Below are positions 11,684-22,999 of a DNA stretch of 64,000 nt, one piece after another; position 1 is the first letter of the stretch, and the number at the start of each line of letters is the position of its first letter. The position numbers were made by a program, and so were the translations under genes. This DNA is from Corbicula japonica (lineage: Eukaryota; Mollusca; Bivalvia; Venerida; Cyrenidae): assembly GCA_038501625.1 (NCBI GenBank), contig JAZAYU010000010.1, positions 7,337,380 to 7,401,379 on the forward strand, in the 5' to 3' direction. The notes beneath the pieces were generated by a model that saw nothing but the letters and a program-made list of their open reading frames with translations, did not search any database and was not told the origin of the DNA.

Positions 11684-12518
11684 AACTATTGTAGGGTTTT
11701 ATACTATTGAAAAAAGTTTCGTCCCTGTATATTTTGCAGTTGTCATGGTCATGTGATAAATGTTTTGTCATTTTGAGCTATTTCGGACAAGCAAAAAGTT
11801 ATTAACAGTTGAAAGAGCAACTGAATTATTATATTCTATGATTTTTAAATATCTTTTCTGGATAATTTTTAAAAAGATGGTAGCGACTCAAATGTAGCCG
11901 TAAACATTACAGTAAAACCTCTCATGACCATCCCGAAATTAAGGCAATGCCAGTTTGACAACCAATGTTTCACAGTTCTTCACAATACTCCAACCCAAAA
12001 TAAGGTCTGCGGCAATTTTCATTAATCCTTTAACTCCATATATATGTGTTTTATTGCACTACAAGTGTTCGACCAGTGTATATCAAGATAAGCCTGCACA
12101 TCCATGCCATCTGACACTATTTGCTAATTGTTGGCCAAAATCTAAAGGTCAAGGTCACATTTGACAGATTTATGTCCCTTATTGTTTGTTAATATGTTTT
12201 TTTATTCTGACATAATACCAGAGGGTGACAAGAAGTGTGCTGCTAAACTTAATTCTAGTTACACATGGGCTCTGTATGTGTATGTGATTTGAGTAGGCTG
12301 TTCTGATGGGATTCAAGCTTGTTACTGGGCATTAAAAATCTAATGGTCCACCCCTAGAGTACATTTCCTCAAGTTCTCTGTTTCCAGTTACCTCATTAGC
12401 AATAGTGATTCAGTATTCTCCTATAATAAATTTATTGCAATAAATATTTAAAAATTGCTTGAAGCAAACAGTTACACAAACTAGAAGGAAAAAATGACAA
12501 AGTGAAATGATACAACAA

Positions 12519-12737
12519 TAACCCTTTCCTTCATATATGCACACCTTTATAGCGTGGCTGAACAGTGAAGATACAGATCAGCTTGCTCATCTGTGCTGAT
12601 TTTTGATTCTTTAGGTTGTTTCTGATCAAAATGTCACAAGTGCAGATCCTGATCAGATGGCATGGATGTGCCGGCTGATCTGGATCTACACTGGTCACAC
12701 ATATGTAAAAATGCGTATATATGGAGGAAAGGGTTAA
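12519..12737. mobile_element. piggyBac-like MITE
   Basis: Left end ATAACCCTTTCCTTCATA; right end GGAGGAAAGGGTTAA intact. Confidence 0.75.
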
Positions 12738-13023
12738 TAAACTTTATAGGTGGACATATTTATATATTCATATCACAACAAAGATATGACCCCTCATTTT
12801 GCTATTGTTTTCACAAAATCCATGAATCTACTGTAAATTAGGATTCCTGGGATACTAAGTTTAGTGTATTTTTGGTTTAAATCCATATGTGAATTCGAAA
12901 CTCCCATGTATATATAAAATTGTATTTAAATACAGTGTTAGAAAAATGCAAAACCACAATTAAAGAACCAAAAACCATGGGTTTCATGCCCACAAATTAA
13001 AAGGCATTCACAGTCTAACCCCA

Positions 13024-13240
13024 TTAATCCTTTACACCATATATACACATTTTAACACCTGTGCAACAGGTGTTATTTCAGATCAGCTGGCACATTTCTG
13101 CTGTCTGATCTGGATCTGCACTATTCACATCTTGGTCTGAAATAACCTAATTAATCTAGTGATTTATGAATGTGACAGCTGATCTGGATCTACACTGTTC
13201 GCCAATGCCATAAAGGCTTGAATATAGAGGAAAGGGTTAT
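13024..13240. mobile_element. piggyBac-like MITE
   Basis: TTAATCCTTTACACCATA to AGAGGAAAGGGTTAT; moderately diverged. Confidence 0.7.
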
Positions 13241-13390
13241 ATTTAGCATTAGTCTATTTGTTTTTATATGTATTTTAATGGGTTGTACATGGGTGATTTA
13301 TTAGTATGATAAGCTTTTCAGGTGTTTAAAGTACTAAATACTTTTTTAAAATTTTTACCTGATGTGAAAATGTATGTTGCTTTACTGTTT

Positions 13391-13628
13391 TTAACCCTTA
13401 ACTCCATAGCTATGATACACCTTTATTGTATGAGTGTAAATTGTAGATCAAGATCAGCTGGCACATCCATGCCATCTGATCAGGATCTATACTGTTCACT
13501 TTTAAATTATTTAGGTTATTTCTGACCGAGATGGGACCAGTGCAGATTCAGATCAAATGTGTCAGCAGATCTAAATCTACTTTCGTCGCACATGTGTTAA
13601 AACACATATATATGAATTAAAAGGTTAA
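13391..13628. mobile_element. piggyBac-like MITE
   Basis: Both TTAA ends kept; the right arm is diverged (GAATTAAAAGGTTAA). Confidence 0.7.
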
Positions 13629-14135
13629 TACAGCTTATCAGTTTCTATTTATTAACCTTTTTAAAAGTTATATATTTTAAAATTATGAAGTTGGTAGATG
13701 TTATTTATATTTGAGCCATTCTGTTCTTTGTTACAAATAAAATATTTTAAAGAAATGTTTAGCTCATAACCAAATGGTGTAAAACCTAATATCACACTGG
13801 TAAATGCATGAGCTCATTTGGGTCTAGACTGGTAGCAAATGTGACATGTGCTGATACCCTTCACTCCATATATACGCTTTTTTACGCATGTACGACCAGA
13901 GTAGATCCAGATCAGCCAGCACATCCATGCTGTCTGAGCAGGATCTGCACTGTCTGCATTTTGGTCAGAAATGATCTAAAGCAGTATTTTTTTGTTTGTT
14001 CAAACTATTGTTTAAGGTTTGTTATATGAATGCAAAACACTGTCAAAATGGTCATAATGTCACCTTGCGTATAAACATGCGAGAAGACATTTCACATTAA
14101 TTCCAGACAAGGACTAGATAACACTGCACACTCCT

Positions 14136-14281
14136 GGGCTGAAGGTTAAAAAACTGAGATTGGTAACCAGTCTCAAATCTCAAGCATCTGATTGGCTGAA
14201 ATAGCGACTGGTCGCCATTTTAGCCAATCAGATGCTTGAGATTTGAGACTGGTTTCCATGGTCAGTTTTATAACCTTGGGC
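14136..14281. mobile_element. Palindromic MITE family 2, intact copy
   Basis: Complete 146-bp inverted repeat. The centre reads GAAATAGCGACTGGTCGCCATTTTAG, of which GCGACTGGTCGC is the palindromic turn. Ends GGGCTGAAGGTTA and TAACCTTGGGC. Confidence 0.8.
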
Positions 14282-14381
14282 ACTGAGCAGATTGAAGTTT
14301 GATAAGAATGCCAAGAATCACATTTTGAAAGGTCTATGATAATATTCAAGAAATTAGCTGAGAACTTAAGTACTAAGGAGA

Positions 14382-14562
14382 TACAGTAAAACCACTCAAT
14401 ATGGACACTCGATATTACGGGCACCCCGGTATTTTGGGAGATTTTTTAAAGAACAGATATGTCCTCATCTTCTTGATTTAAACCCAAAATTAAGGACAAC
14501 AAGGTATTAAGGACACTTTCCCTCAGTCCCTTAGGTGTCCATTATAGAGGGGTTTCACTGTA
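14382..14562. mobile_element. Tc1/mariner-like MITE
   Basis: TA at both ends, followed by CAGTAAAACCACTCAATATG at the left and the complement of CAGTGAAACCCCTCTATAAT at the right; GGACAC occurs inside both arms. About 180 bp, non-coding. Half-copies of the same end occur at about 8231 (TACAGTGAAACTCC) and 11912 (TACAGTAAAACCTC). Confidence 0.75.
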
Positions 14563-14595
14563 TTAAATACCCATTTAGCGTTTCGTGTGTATCAA

Positions 14596-14726
14596 TTAAC
14601 CATTTACTCCATATATAGGTTTTTAACACTTGTGTGATCAGTGTAGATCCAGGTCAGATGGCACCAATGTGCCAGCTGATCTGGATCTACACTGTTCGCC
14701 CATGACATAAAGGTTGAAAGGGTTAA
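14596..14726. mobile_element. piggyBac-like MITE, internally deleted
   Basis: TTAA ends kept but only 131 bp long: one arm of the palindrome has been lost. Confidence 0.7.
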
Positions 14727-14956
14727 TGTCAATATAGTGCCTTGAGACAATAAGAGTATTGATAACTCTTGATTAAGAAATATCCTAATATATAAAAAAG
14801 CAGTTAAGATCCTGATCAGATGACATGGATGCCATTTTTCAATTTCTAGCAAGCAGGTGAAATAATTCCTTGTTCTTGTTTTTAGGGTTACAGTGAGGTT
14901 GGGTGTAGCTGCAGGGCAAGTGGTTGGGCTGGGGAGTTACCAAGTCAAATATTTCT

Positions 14957-15172
14957 TTAATCCATTTCTCCATTTATACACATTTTATTGCATGGGCGAA
15001 CATCTGTGTCATCTGATCAGGATTTACACTGTTTGCTTTTAGATTCATGAGGTTATTTCTGACCATGATGCGACTAGTGCAGATCCAGATCAGACAGCAC
15101 AGATATGCCTGATGATCTGGATCTACACTGGTTACATATGTGGTGAAACACACAAAGTGGAGTAAAGGGTTA
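14957..15172. mobile_element. piggyBac-like MITE
   Basis: TTAATCCATTTCTCCATT at the left, GAGTAAAGGGTTAG at the right. Confidence 0.7.
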
Positions 15173-16132
15173 GACTTGGCAAAGTTTTCCGTTTTCATCA
15201 TTGAACAGAAAATGCTAGGTTTGGATTATACTGCTTTCAGATTTCAATTTTTTTTAAAATTATTTATATATTGGTGTGGTTAATTTAAATAATTACAGAT
15301 GTCTTGTTACTAACCTTTGGCATAGATTGATGTATCTTTAATGTGATATATGTATATGGACAAAACCTTTTTTGGACTTAATTCCTTCCTTGAGTAAATT
15401 TTACACAGTAGGTAATTAATTTGTATAAACTTCATAACAATGAAATTATTTCTGCTGCCCTTACTTTGTGTTTTATACTTAAAATGATAAAAGGATCATT
15501 TGAGCTACAAAATTCCACTCTCTTACACTATCTGCTCATATACATTCACCTCTGTTATAGGCTGGGACTTCTTTCAACCACTTTTACTTTTACTCATAAA
15601 ATAGTTCACTAACTACATTTAAAATAGCCTGGGTTTCTTCCGTTTCAGTTAAAGGTAGTGAAGATTTCTGTCATTTGTTTTACCTCAAGCTTTCAAATTC
15701 TTAATTATGACTGTAAAAACTAAGGCTGCCGAGTTTGTTAAAAAATCTTGACTTTGAGCCTTTTGCAGAGGTTTAAAGTGAGTCTAAGGAATGACAACTC
15801 TTTAAAGGAGATTTACAAAATTCATGAAGGGATTTACCCAACTTAACAAAATTTGCCAAACGATTATTCAGAATGGATTTTGTCCTAGATTCTTTAATGT
15901 ACCTTTATTTGAAAGCCTTCCAGGAGGAGCTTGTTCAATAGCTCCCTTGTAGTAAGGCAGATCACTGCCTCAATATTATATGTCAGTGATTGTGATTGGA
16001 TAGTTTTTAGGTTTTGACTCATTTTCAACCAATTGTCTGATGCCTAAGTTAATTCAAATTGAGATGGGAGATGAGTTTAAACTAGTGTTTCATTGTACAC
16101 AGACAACTCTTAAAAAAATCTGCTGCTTAGTA

Positions 16133-16395
16133 TTGGAGATCATTCTCCAAGCTCAGTTTTAAAGTATTGAAACCATGGCCATAGATTATACAACTGTAAT
16201 TTGGAGACCAGTCTCAAATATCAAGCATCTGTTTGGCTAAAATGGAAACTTGTCTCATCTCCTTTGTTTGCCAGTCAAATGCTGAGATCTGAGATTAGTC
16301 TCCAATTTCAGTTTTATAATCTTGTCTCTATTTCTGCCAGTCAGATGCTTGAGATTGGAGACCAGTCTCAAATCTCAGTTTTATAATCTTGGGCC
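16133..16395. mobile_element. Composite of family 2 palindromic MITE arms
   Basis: Three or more arms in mixed orientation (GGAGACCAGTCTCAAAT, GAGACCAGTCTCAAATC, CTCAGTTTTATAATCTTG), longer and less regular than a single copy. Confidence 0.6.
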
Positions 16396-16958
16396 TTGGT
16401 TTACGTTTGTACAAACTTAGCACAGGGCATACAACCCTGTGTTTCTACCTGTAATGTTAACATTCCCCTTGTTTAATATAACTATGTGATAATCTTTTTT
16501 ATGCATGCTATTGTTTCTTTTTCATCTTAAGTCGGACTTTAACAATTAATAAATGGGAAGAAAACATGTTTGTGTTACTTTTGCTGTTTACGTCATTTTT
16601 AAAGTTAAACTTTTAGTCCATATATATGGATTTGTTGGCAAGTGTGACCAGTGTAGATTAGCTGGCACATATAATCTGGATCTAAACTGGCCATTTCTTG
16701 GTCAGTACATGTAATAACCTAAGGAATTTAAAAATGCACAGTGAAGATGTGCTAGCTGATCTGCATCTACACTGTTTGCCCATGCTATTAAGTATTATCT
16801 ATGGAGCAAAGGGATAAATACCAAAACATGAACATTTGAATGGCCTTATGTATTTGGTAGTAAATACATGCGTTGAATTCTGATTATAAATGGAAGATGA
16901 AACATAATTAAAATATAATGGTGTCTCGTGTTAGAACATAATTCTAAGATCTGATTGG

Positions 16959-17187
16959 TTAACCCTTTCCTCCACATATACACATTTTTACGAATGTGCG
17001 ACCAGTGTAGATCCAGATCTGTGCCGTCTGATCAGGATCTGCACTGTCGCATTTTGGTCAGAAATAACCTAACGAATCAAAGAGTGAACAGTGCAGATCC
17101 GGATTAGATGGCACGGATGTGTCGGCTGATCTGGATCTAGACTGTTCGCCCATGCAATAAAGGTGTATCTATGGAGGAAAGGGTTAA
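16959..17187. mobile_element. piggyBac-like MITE, well preserved
   Basis: TTAACCCTTTCCTCCACA to GGAGGAAAGGGTTAA, both TTAA present. One of the least decayed copies. Confidence 0.82.
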
Positions 17188-17799
17188 TGCAGCAATCACT
17201 GGATATCTGTTACTTCCCTTAATCTCTAAAACCAAAGACTATTTCTATATTATTCACGAGATAATGGCATCTATATACGTTAGAGCTTAAGTCAAGAGCC
17301 ATCATAATTCATTTACCTTCATGTCTGTATCAAGAGGCACTTGGTTGATATTTGCAAAGTGGTAATCGGTGAGCTTTTGTGACAAACTTTCATTTGTCAA
17401 TTATTCTTCAAATTTCATCTGGCTGGCTCCAATATTGAAAAAAAATTCCCTGAAATATTATACTGTATACAGATAGTGGAAGATTACTGAAGCCTACTGT
17501 TCCTTTAAACAACTTGAAAGTTTTCCTTTTACAAATCAAGTTTAATGCCATTAGATACACCTTTATTGCTTGAACAGTTTAGATCCAGATCAGATGGCAC
17601 ATCGGTGCCATCTAATCAGGATATAAGCTGTTCGCTTTTTGATTTGTTAGGTATTTCTGACCAAAATTCGACCAGTGCAGATCGAGATTAGACAGCACGG
17701 ATGTGCCTGCTGATCTGGATCTATACTGGTCGCACACGCGTAAAAATGCATATACTACTGTATATGGAGTAAATGGTTAACTGGACACTGATTTGGGGT

Positions 17800-18600
17800 A
17801 GGGTCCTCATATTTGACAGGAAGGTTTGCCATCACATTAAGATGACCCCTATTGATTTTGAGGTCAGTATGTGAAGGTCACAATAACCTTCAACAAAAAA
17901 ACGTTTTCTGACCAGTAACTAGTAACAATTTCACCTATGTTCCTCAAACTTTGTAGGGAGGTTTTTCATCACATAGATGACCCGAATTGATTTCGAGGTC
18001 ACTAGGTTAAGGTTACAGTGACCTTCAACACAAAATATCTTGTGCGACCATGTTGTTGTTGTTGTTACTTCCCAGTTTTATGTCCCTCCTGCCTCTTCAC
18101 AAGGTCATTATGGTGTGGACGTACCAGCTTCCCATGGTGGAGGAAGACCCCAGGTGCCCCTCTGGGCAATTTTCAGGCTCGAGCGGGCACCTGGGTAAAA
18201 CCACCAACGTTCCGCAAGCTAGCTGGTTAGCTTCCTCACATGAAAGAACTTGACCCTGGTAGGTCTCAAACTCACAGCGGTGAAGGGCAAGCGATTCTCA
18301 GTCTGAAACCTTAACCACTTGGCCACGGACGCCCCCTTCTTGTGCAAACAAGAACTAGACAACCATTTTATTTACAGGACTCATATTTGGTAGGGAGGTT
18401 TGTCATCAAATGAAGATAACCTATACTGATTTTGGGATCAGGTCAAAGGTCACAGTGACCTTCAACACAAAAACCTTTTCCGACAAATAACTAGATAACG
18501 ATTTGGCCGAGGGTCCTCGGATTTGGTATAGTGGTGATGACCTGTCATAACTTTTATTATTTTGTTGGTCAGTAGGTCAAGTTCACAGTAACATTTAATT
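17800..18600 (+). repeat. Diverged tandem repeat containing a SINE
   Basis: Recurring words: GGTCACAGTGACCTTCAACA, TTTGGTAGGGAGGTTTGTCA, ATCACAT(T)AAGATGACC, GACCAGTAACTAG. Three to four old units of roughly 150 bp once the SINE at 18046-18338 is discounted. No ORF. Confidence 0.65.
18046..18338 (-). mobile_element. tRNA-derived SINE with target-site duplication
   Basis: On the minus strand the head reads GGGGGCGTCCGTGGCCAAGT, with an A box TGGCCAAGTGG and a B-box-like GTTTGAGACC, so a tRNA-like pol III promoter. A conserved central part (CTAGCTTGCGGAACG, CACCTGGGGTCTTCC) and a (AAC)n 3' tail follow. Flanks carry the same word, CTTGTGC, at 18039-18045 and 18339-18345. The central part resembles the V-SINE/MetaSINE type known from molluscs (RUDI and relatives); that assignment is from memory. 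Confidence 0.87.
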
Positions 18601-18736
18601 CACAACTACTCTTGGTGTAAAATCCTTGTGTGATAAATAATAGCAGATTACTATCCATTTTGAATTTGGGGACATACATTTTCATAAACATCTCTTGTTT
18701 ATGCCAAACTTGAAATTCATTAAAATGTTGAACATT

Positions 18737-18994
18737 TACTGTAAACAGTGCAGATCCTGATCTGGCATCAAGGTTATAAATCTGAGCTTGGAAACCAGTC
18801 TCAAATCTCAAGCATCTGATTGGCTGAAATGGCGACTGGTCGCCATTTCAGCCAATCAGATGCTTGAGATTTGAGACGGGTTTCCATGCTCAGTTTTATA
18901 ACCTTGGGCACAGAAGGCACGGATGTGAAACCTGATCTGGATCAACACTGGTCGCACATGCGTTAAAAGGCATACATATGGAGGAAATGGTTAA
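18737..18994. mobile_element. piggyBac-like MITE fragment split by a second foldback element
   Basis: The normal interior string (GTGCAGATCCTGATC..GGCACGGATGTG) is interrupted at about 18768 and resumes at about 18908. The right end GGAGGAAATGGTTAA is present; the left end is missing. Confidence 0.75.
18769..18909. mobile_element. Palindromic MITE family 2, nested in the TTAA MITE
   Basis: Nearly perfect inverted repeat: TCAAGGTTATAAATCTGAGC to GCTCAGTTTTATAACCTTGG, centre GGCGACTGGTCGCC. It interrupts a TTAA MITE, so it inserted later. Confidence 0.82.
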
Positions 18995-19107
18995 GTCTAT
19001 AAAGCTCTACAAGTCATCAAGAAAACACTCACATCCCAGTTTGGATTTAAACAGAACAACTTGTAAGAATATACATGTTGATATTTATGTCTTTCTTGTT
19101 CTTAATA

Positions 19108-19323
19108 TTAACCCATCGGCACACCTTTATTGCATGGGCGAACAGTGTACATCCAGATGAGATGGCTTGGATCTGCACTGTTTGCATTTTAATTCATTAG
19201 GTTATTTATGACCAAAATGCGACAAGTGCAAATCCTGATCAGATGGCACGGATGTGCAGGCTTATCTGAATCTACACTGGTCCCACATGCGTAAAAATGC
19301 GTATATATGGAGGAAAGGGTTAA
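19108..19323. mobile_element. piggyBac-like MITE
   Basis: TTAACCCATCGGCACACC at the left (terminal arm altered), GGAGGAAAGGGTTAA intact at the right. Confidence 0.75.
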
Positions 19324-19522
19324 AGAGAACAACTTGGAAGAATATTGATGTTGAAATTAATATATTTCTTGTTCTTAATAATATTCTTTAAAATATATAA
19401 AGAAATAATTACATAAATGAATACAGCTGAAAACAAACATAACAATTTTCATTAGAAATCTTTTCAATATTAAAAGCTGGAAATGAAATTTGTTTATTTT
19501 GTAATTTACTTGATGGAATAAC

Positions 19523-20084
19523 TACACTCAAAAAAAGTTCTAATTGGTCCCTTTTTGTACATATTTTTTATTAGAAAGATATTGAATTCACTCTTTATTT
19601 ATGATTATATGCCAACAACAGTCTTCAACTTAAACTTTAATTTTGTAATAATTGACTTTGGAACAGTTTGTTGAGAGTTATCCTTAATTTTGCTTTAAAT
19701 GCATTTCTTGCATAAAAAGGTCAAGCAAAGAGACATTTGCTATAATTTCTTGTTTTGTTTTAATAGGACCCCTCATTAGTAGGAAAACATAAACACTTAT
19801 TAATCAACAGCACATTTGTTTAAATAAATCCCCTTCAAAGTATCCAATTTTAAAATTACCTCCCTTTTAATTAAAGACTGTTCTAATTTTGACCCTGCGG
19901 TGTTAGTAAATGGTATCGAATTCATTTAAGAAAACAATCAATAAAGATTAAAAAGTCATTAGAGAATTGATTTCAATACAAAACAGTTCTTTCCACATCC
20001 TTTATTGACGTAGGGAAGAAACAAAACTAGCATACATTGTAAACAAATACAATTGATGACCAATTAGAACTTTTGTTGAGTGTA
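19523..20084. mobile_element. MITE with 25-30 bp inverted ends, 562 bp
   Basis: Left end TACACTCAAAAAAAGTTCTA ATTGGTC; right end is the complement of TACACTCAACAAAAGTTCTA ATTGGTC. TA lies at each extremity, suggesting a TA-targeting (Tc1/mariner-like) family. AT-rich interior without coding capacity. Confidence 0.75.
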
Positions 20085-20304
20085 TAAACCTTCATTAAAT
20101 GAAAAAAAAACTTATGAAAATCATGCTTTCTGCATAACAACTTTATTTCATATCTTTAGATATTTATAAAAAATTAACTAGATTTAAAGGCAGAATTCAT
20201 CATCCATAAATCAATATTGCACACATAAATTACTTATAGAATTCTATTTACTAATGGATGCTAAAAATCATTGTTAAAACTTAAAAAAATCAGCAACAGA
20301 TAAT

Positions 20305-20649
20305 AAACCAATTCCTCCATATATATGCATTTTTACGCATGTGCGACCAGTGTAGATCCAGATCAGCCGGCACATCAGTGCCATTTGATTAGGATCTGCA
20401 CTGGTCACATTTTGGTTAGAAATAACTTAACGAATCAAAAAGTGAACAGTTTAGATCCTCATCAGACGGCATGGATATGCCAGCTTATCTGAATCTAAAC
20501 TGCACTGTTCACTATTTAATTAATTAGGTATTTCTGACCAAAATGCGACCAGTGCACATCCTGATCAGATGGCACAGATGTGTCGGCTGATCTGGATCTA
20601 CACTTGTCGCACACATGTAAAAATGCATATTTATGGGGTAAAGGGTTAA
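20305..20649. mobile_element. piggyBac-like MITE, oversized
   Basis: About 345 bp with an extra internal arm (three rather than two GATCC..GGATC blocks), likely from internal duplication. Right TTAA present. Confidence 0.7.
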
Positions 20650-21182
20650 TCAGAGTACTCTCTAAACCTTAATGAAAATATAAGATATCCAGAACTTTAA
20701 ACATTTTGGTTTTTCAAAGTAGGTACAAACAAAATGATCTGGTGAATTTTCAGTAAAGCTAGGAATATCTTCATCATTTGTAAATGCTTATAAAACCCTT
20801 ATGGTACAATATAAGGGTACAATATAGTTTGTCCCGACATAATTACATGTATCACTGAAATCCAGTATATTTTAAATTCCGGAGCAATCTATCTGAATAT
20901 TGTTAGTATTTTACCCCTATACTACATGGATAATACTTACACATGACTAGTGCATATCCAGAACAGTCGGAACATCTGCGCAGTCTGATCAGGATCAACA
21001 ATAGTTTCTTTTGGATTAATTTTTGTTATTTCTGATCAAGAAGAAACCAGTGTAGATCATGATCAAACTGCAGCTTATCTGTATCTACAATGATTAAGTT
21101 TAAACTTATTTATTTTACATTGATTGTGAAACAAGTTCTACCAACTTATATTAATCATGCTTGACTGCTTCCTGGATGTGCA

Positions 21183-21305
21183 ACCAGTACTCGCGCAGAA
21201 TGTGGATTGGGGAAATTGCAGACGAATCTCATCCCTGGTGGGATTCCAAGCCGCAGTCTCCGGATCTTGAGTCCGAGGCTCTATCCTAGACCACTGTTCC
21301 TCCAA
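21183..21305 (-). mobile_element. tRNA-Leu-like SINE fragment
   Basis: Minus strand: AGTGGTCTAGGATAGAGC (D-arm, A-box-like), then CGGACTCAAGATCCGG, a 4-bp anticodon stem with CAA in the loop, then GCTTGGAATCCCACC (T-arm, B-box-like). The 3' part (GATGAGATTCGTCTGCAATT) is not tRNA. There is no long variable arm and no matched acceptor stem, so a SINE or tRNA pseudogene and not a working tRNA. Confidence 0.7.
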
Positions 21306-21806
21306 TAAATCAAAAAGTGTTGAATGCAGTAAAGGGTTATCTCAGAATTTCACATGACCACAAGCTCATAAGGCAACTTTAGTAGATTACCTTTCCAGCA
21401 CAAAATTTGGATTTGTAAATGACAAAATAATTGTATTTTAAAAACATTAAAAAAATATGAAAAGTTTGCAAAATTATAAAATATTTGCATTTTAAACCTC
21501 AACATTTTGATTTAAAATCTATCTATTCATCTTAAATTATAAACATATATAACATTTTACTCCAAGTAAATGAGTTTTATTGCATGTGCAATCTATGCAA
21601 TCTGATCTGGATCTACATCTACACTGGTCATTTCTTGGTCAGAAAAAAACCTTCCACATGAATCTAAAAGTGAACAGAGTAAATCCAGATAAGATAGCAA
21701 AGATTTGATGGCTGATCTGGATCTATACTGTTTCCCCATGGGATATCAGTCTTATCCCATGAAGTAAAGGTTTAATAGTGTTCTACTATGTTTTTCAAAA
21801 GAAGCA

Positions 21807-22008
21807 TTAACCCTTTCCTCCATTTATATGCATTTACATATTCACATCTGATCAGGATCTGCACTGGTCGCATTTTGGTCAGAAATAACATAATGAATCA
21901 AAAAGCGAACAGTTTAGATTCTGATCAGATGGCATTGATGTGCCGGCTGATCTGGATCTAAACTGTTCACCCAGGCAGTAAAGGTGTATTTATGGAGGAA
22001 AGGGTTAA
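21807..22008. mobile_element. piggyBac-like MITE
   Basis: TTAACCCTTTCCTCCATT to GGAGGAAAGGGTTAA; the left interior is shortened. Confidence 0.78.
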
Positions 22009-22189
22009 AAAAGCATTATTACTAAATAAATAAATAAATACATAAATAATTCATGTTCACAGAGCTGCATTTGTGTGTATATGCTTAGCATTTTTCCTTC
22101 TTAAATAGTGTGCTACTATCCTTTTCACTGAAACATTAAACATTAACATACTATTATAAATGAATAAATAAATAAATAAACAACTTGTA

Positions 22190-22431
22190 TTAAACCTGTC
22201 CTCCATAGACACACCTTTATTGTGTGGGCGAACAGTGTAGATCCAGATCAGCTGGCACATCTGTGCTGTCCGATCAGGATCTGCACAGTTTGCTATTTGA
22301 TTTATTAGGTTATTATTGACCAAAATGCGACCAGTGCAGATCCTGATCAAATTGCAAAAATATGCCAGCTGATCTGGATCTTCACTGGTTGCACATGAGT
22401 AAAAATGTGTATTTATGGAGGAAAGGATTAA
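22190..22431. mobile_element. piggyBac-like MITE at the TMEM101 3' flank
   Basis: TTAAACCTGTCCTCCATA to GGAGGAAAGGATTAA. Its edge lies 32 bp beyond the TMEM101 stop codon, so it probably falls within the TMEM101 3' UTR. Confidence 0.75.
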
Positions 22432-22462
22432 TTAAGCAGAATTTGTGTAAAAATGTGAGCAT

Positions 22463-22999
22463 CTATTCCCGTTTGTCGTGGTCATCATCGCTATCATCGA
22501 CTGCCTCTTGTTCCTCCTCATTGGCCCGTTCAACAGCTTCTTTCTCTTCTTTTGCGATATTTTCATAATAAGCCATAAACAGGAAGAATCCCGCTATCAT
22601 GTTCACATTGTCTATCACTATTCTTACTTGGTTCCAATATGCCATCCCTCTGTAGGACCAGTAGGCAAATTTAGCATCTACTATCAAAGTCAATAAGGTA
22701 ACCAAAAATGCCATGGACATTGAAATGTCTTTTAGGAAATACCCTGATAAAAAACATATTCCAGCACATGTGTATAGAACAGTTATAACGTATCGAGCAT
22801 AGTTTCCACCGGGAACATGTTCCATAAGTGCTCTCCTGTCTTCATAACTTTCATTAATGAGGTAGGCATTTCCCAGCAAGAACACAGCTATACACAGTTC
22901 TCCAACTCTCTGCACCAACTTTGACTGTTTGCTATCTTTGATAAATGAATAGATCAGGTAGACCCCTAAACAACCAAGGTGCCGGCTAGATATACGATT
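22463..22999 (-). CDS. TMEM101: TMEM101 last exon
   Basis: 178 codons plus stop after acceptor TGTTTTCAG. Starts NRISSRHLGCLGVYLIYSF and holds the most diagnostic family motifs (DRRALMEHVPGG, FAYWSYRG, YWNQ) and five hydrophobic segments. The Glu/Asp-rich C terminus beyond the last helix appears longer than in vertebrates. Confidence 0.93.
   Translation of the reverse strand, partial: NRISSRHLGCLGVYLIYSFIKDSKQSKLVQRVGELCIAVFLLGNAYLINESYEDRRALMEHVPGGNYARYVITVLYTCAGICFLSGYFLKDISMSMAFLVTLLTLIVDAKFAYWSYRGMAYWNQVRIVIDNVNMIAGFFLFMAYYENIAKEEKEAVERANEEEQEAVDDSDDDHDKRE

Larger units (their letters stand above)
10300..22462. other. Intergenic repeat-dense region
   Basis: No supported coding exon in 12 kb. 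Apparent ORFs run along MITE copies and share fragments such as VDPDQPAHPC, which is translated repeat. Beyond the listed copies, MITE remnants lie near 12022-12110, 13855-13985, 16610-16815, 17552-17780, 20910-21120 and 21555-21775. The early part should carry the MINDY 3' UTR, but no clear polyadenylation signal stood out. Confidence 0.7.

Noticed and set aside
21183..21305. Functional tRNA-Leu(CAA) gene
   Set aside because: D-arm and anticodon arm are recognisable, but there is no matched acceptor stem or long variable arm; a SINE-type tail follows.
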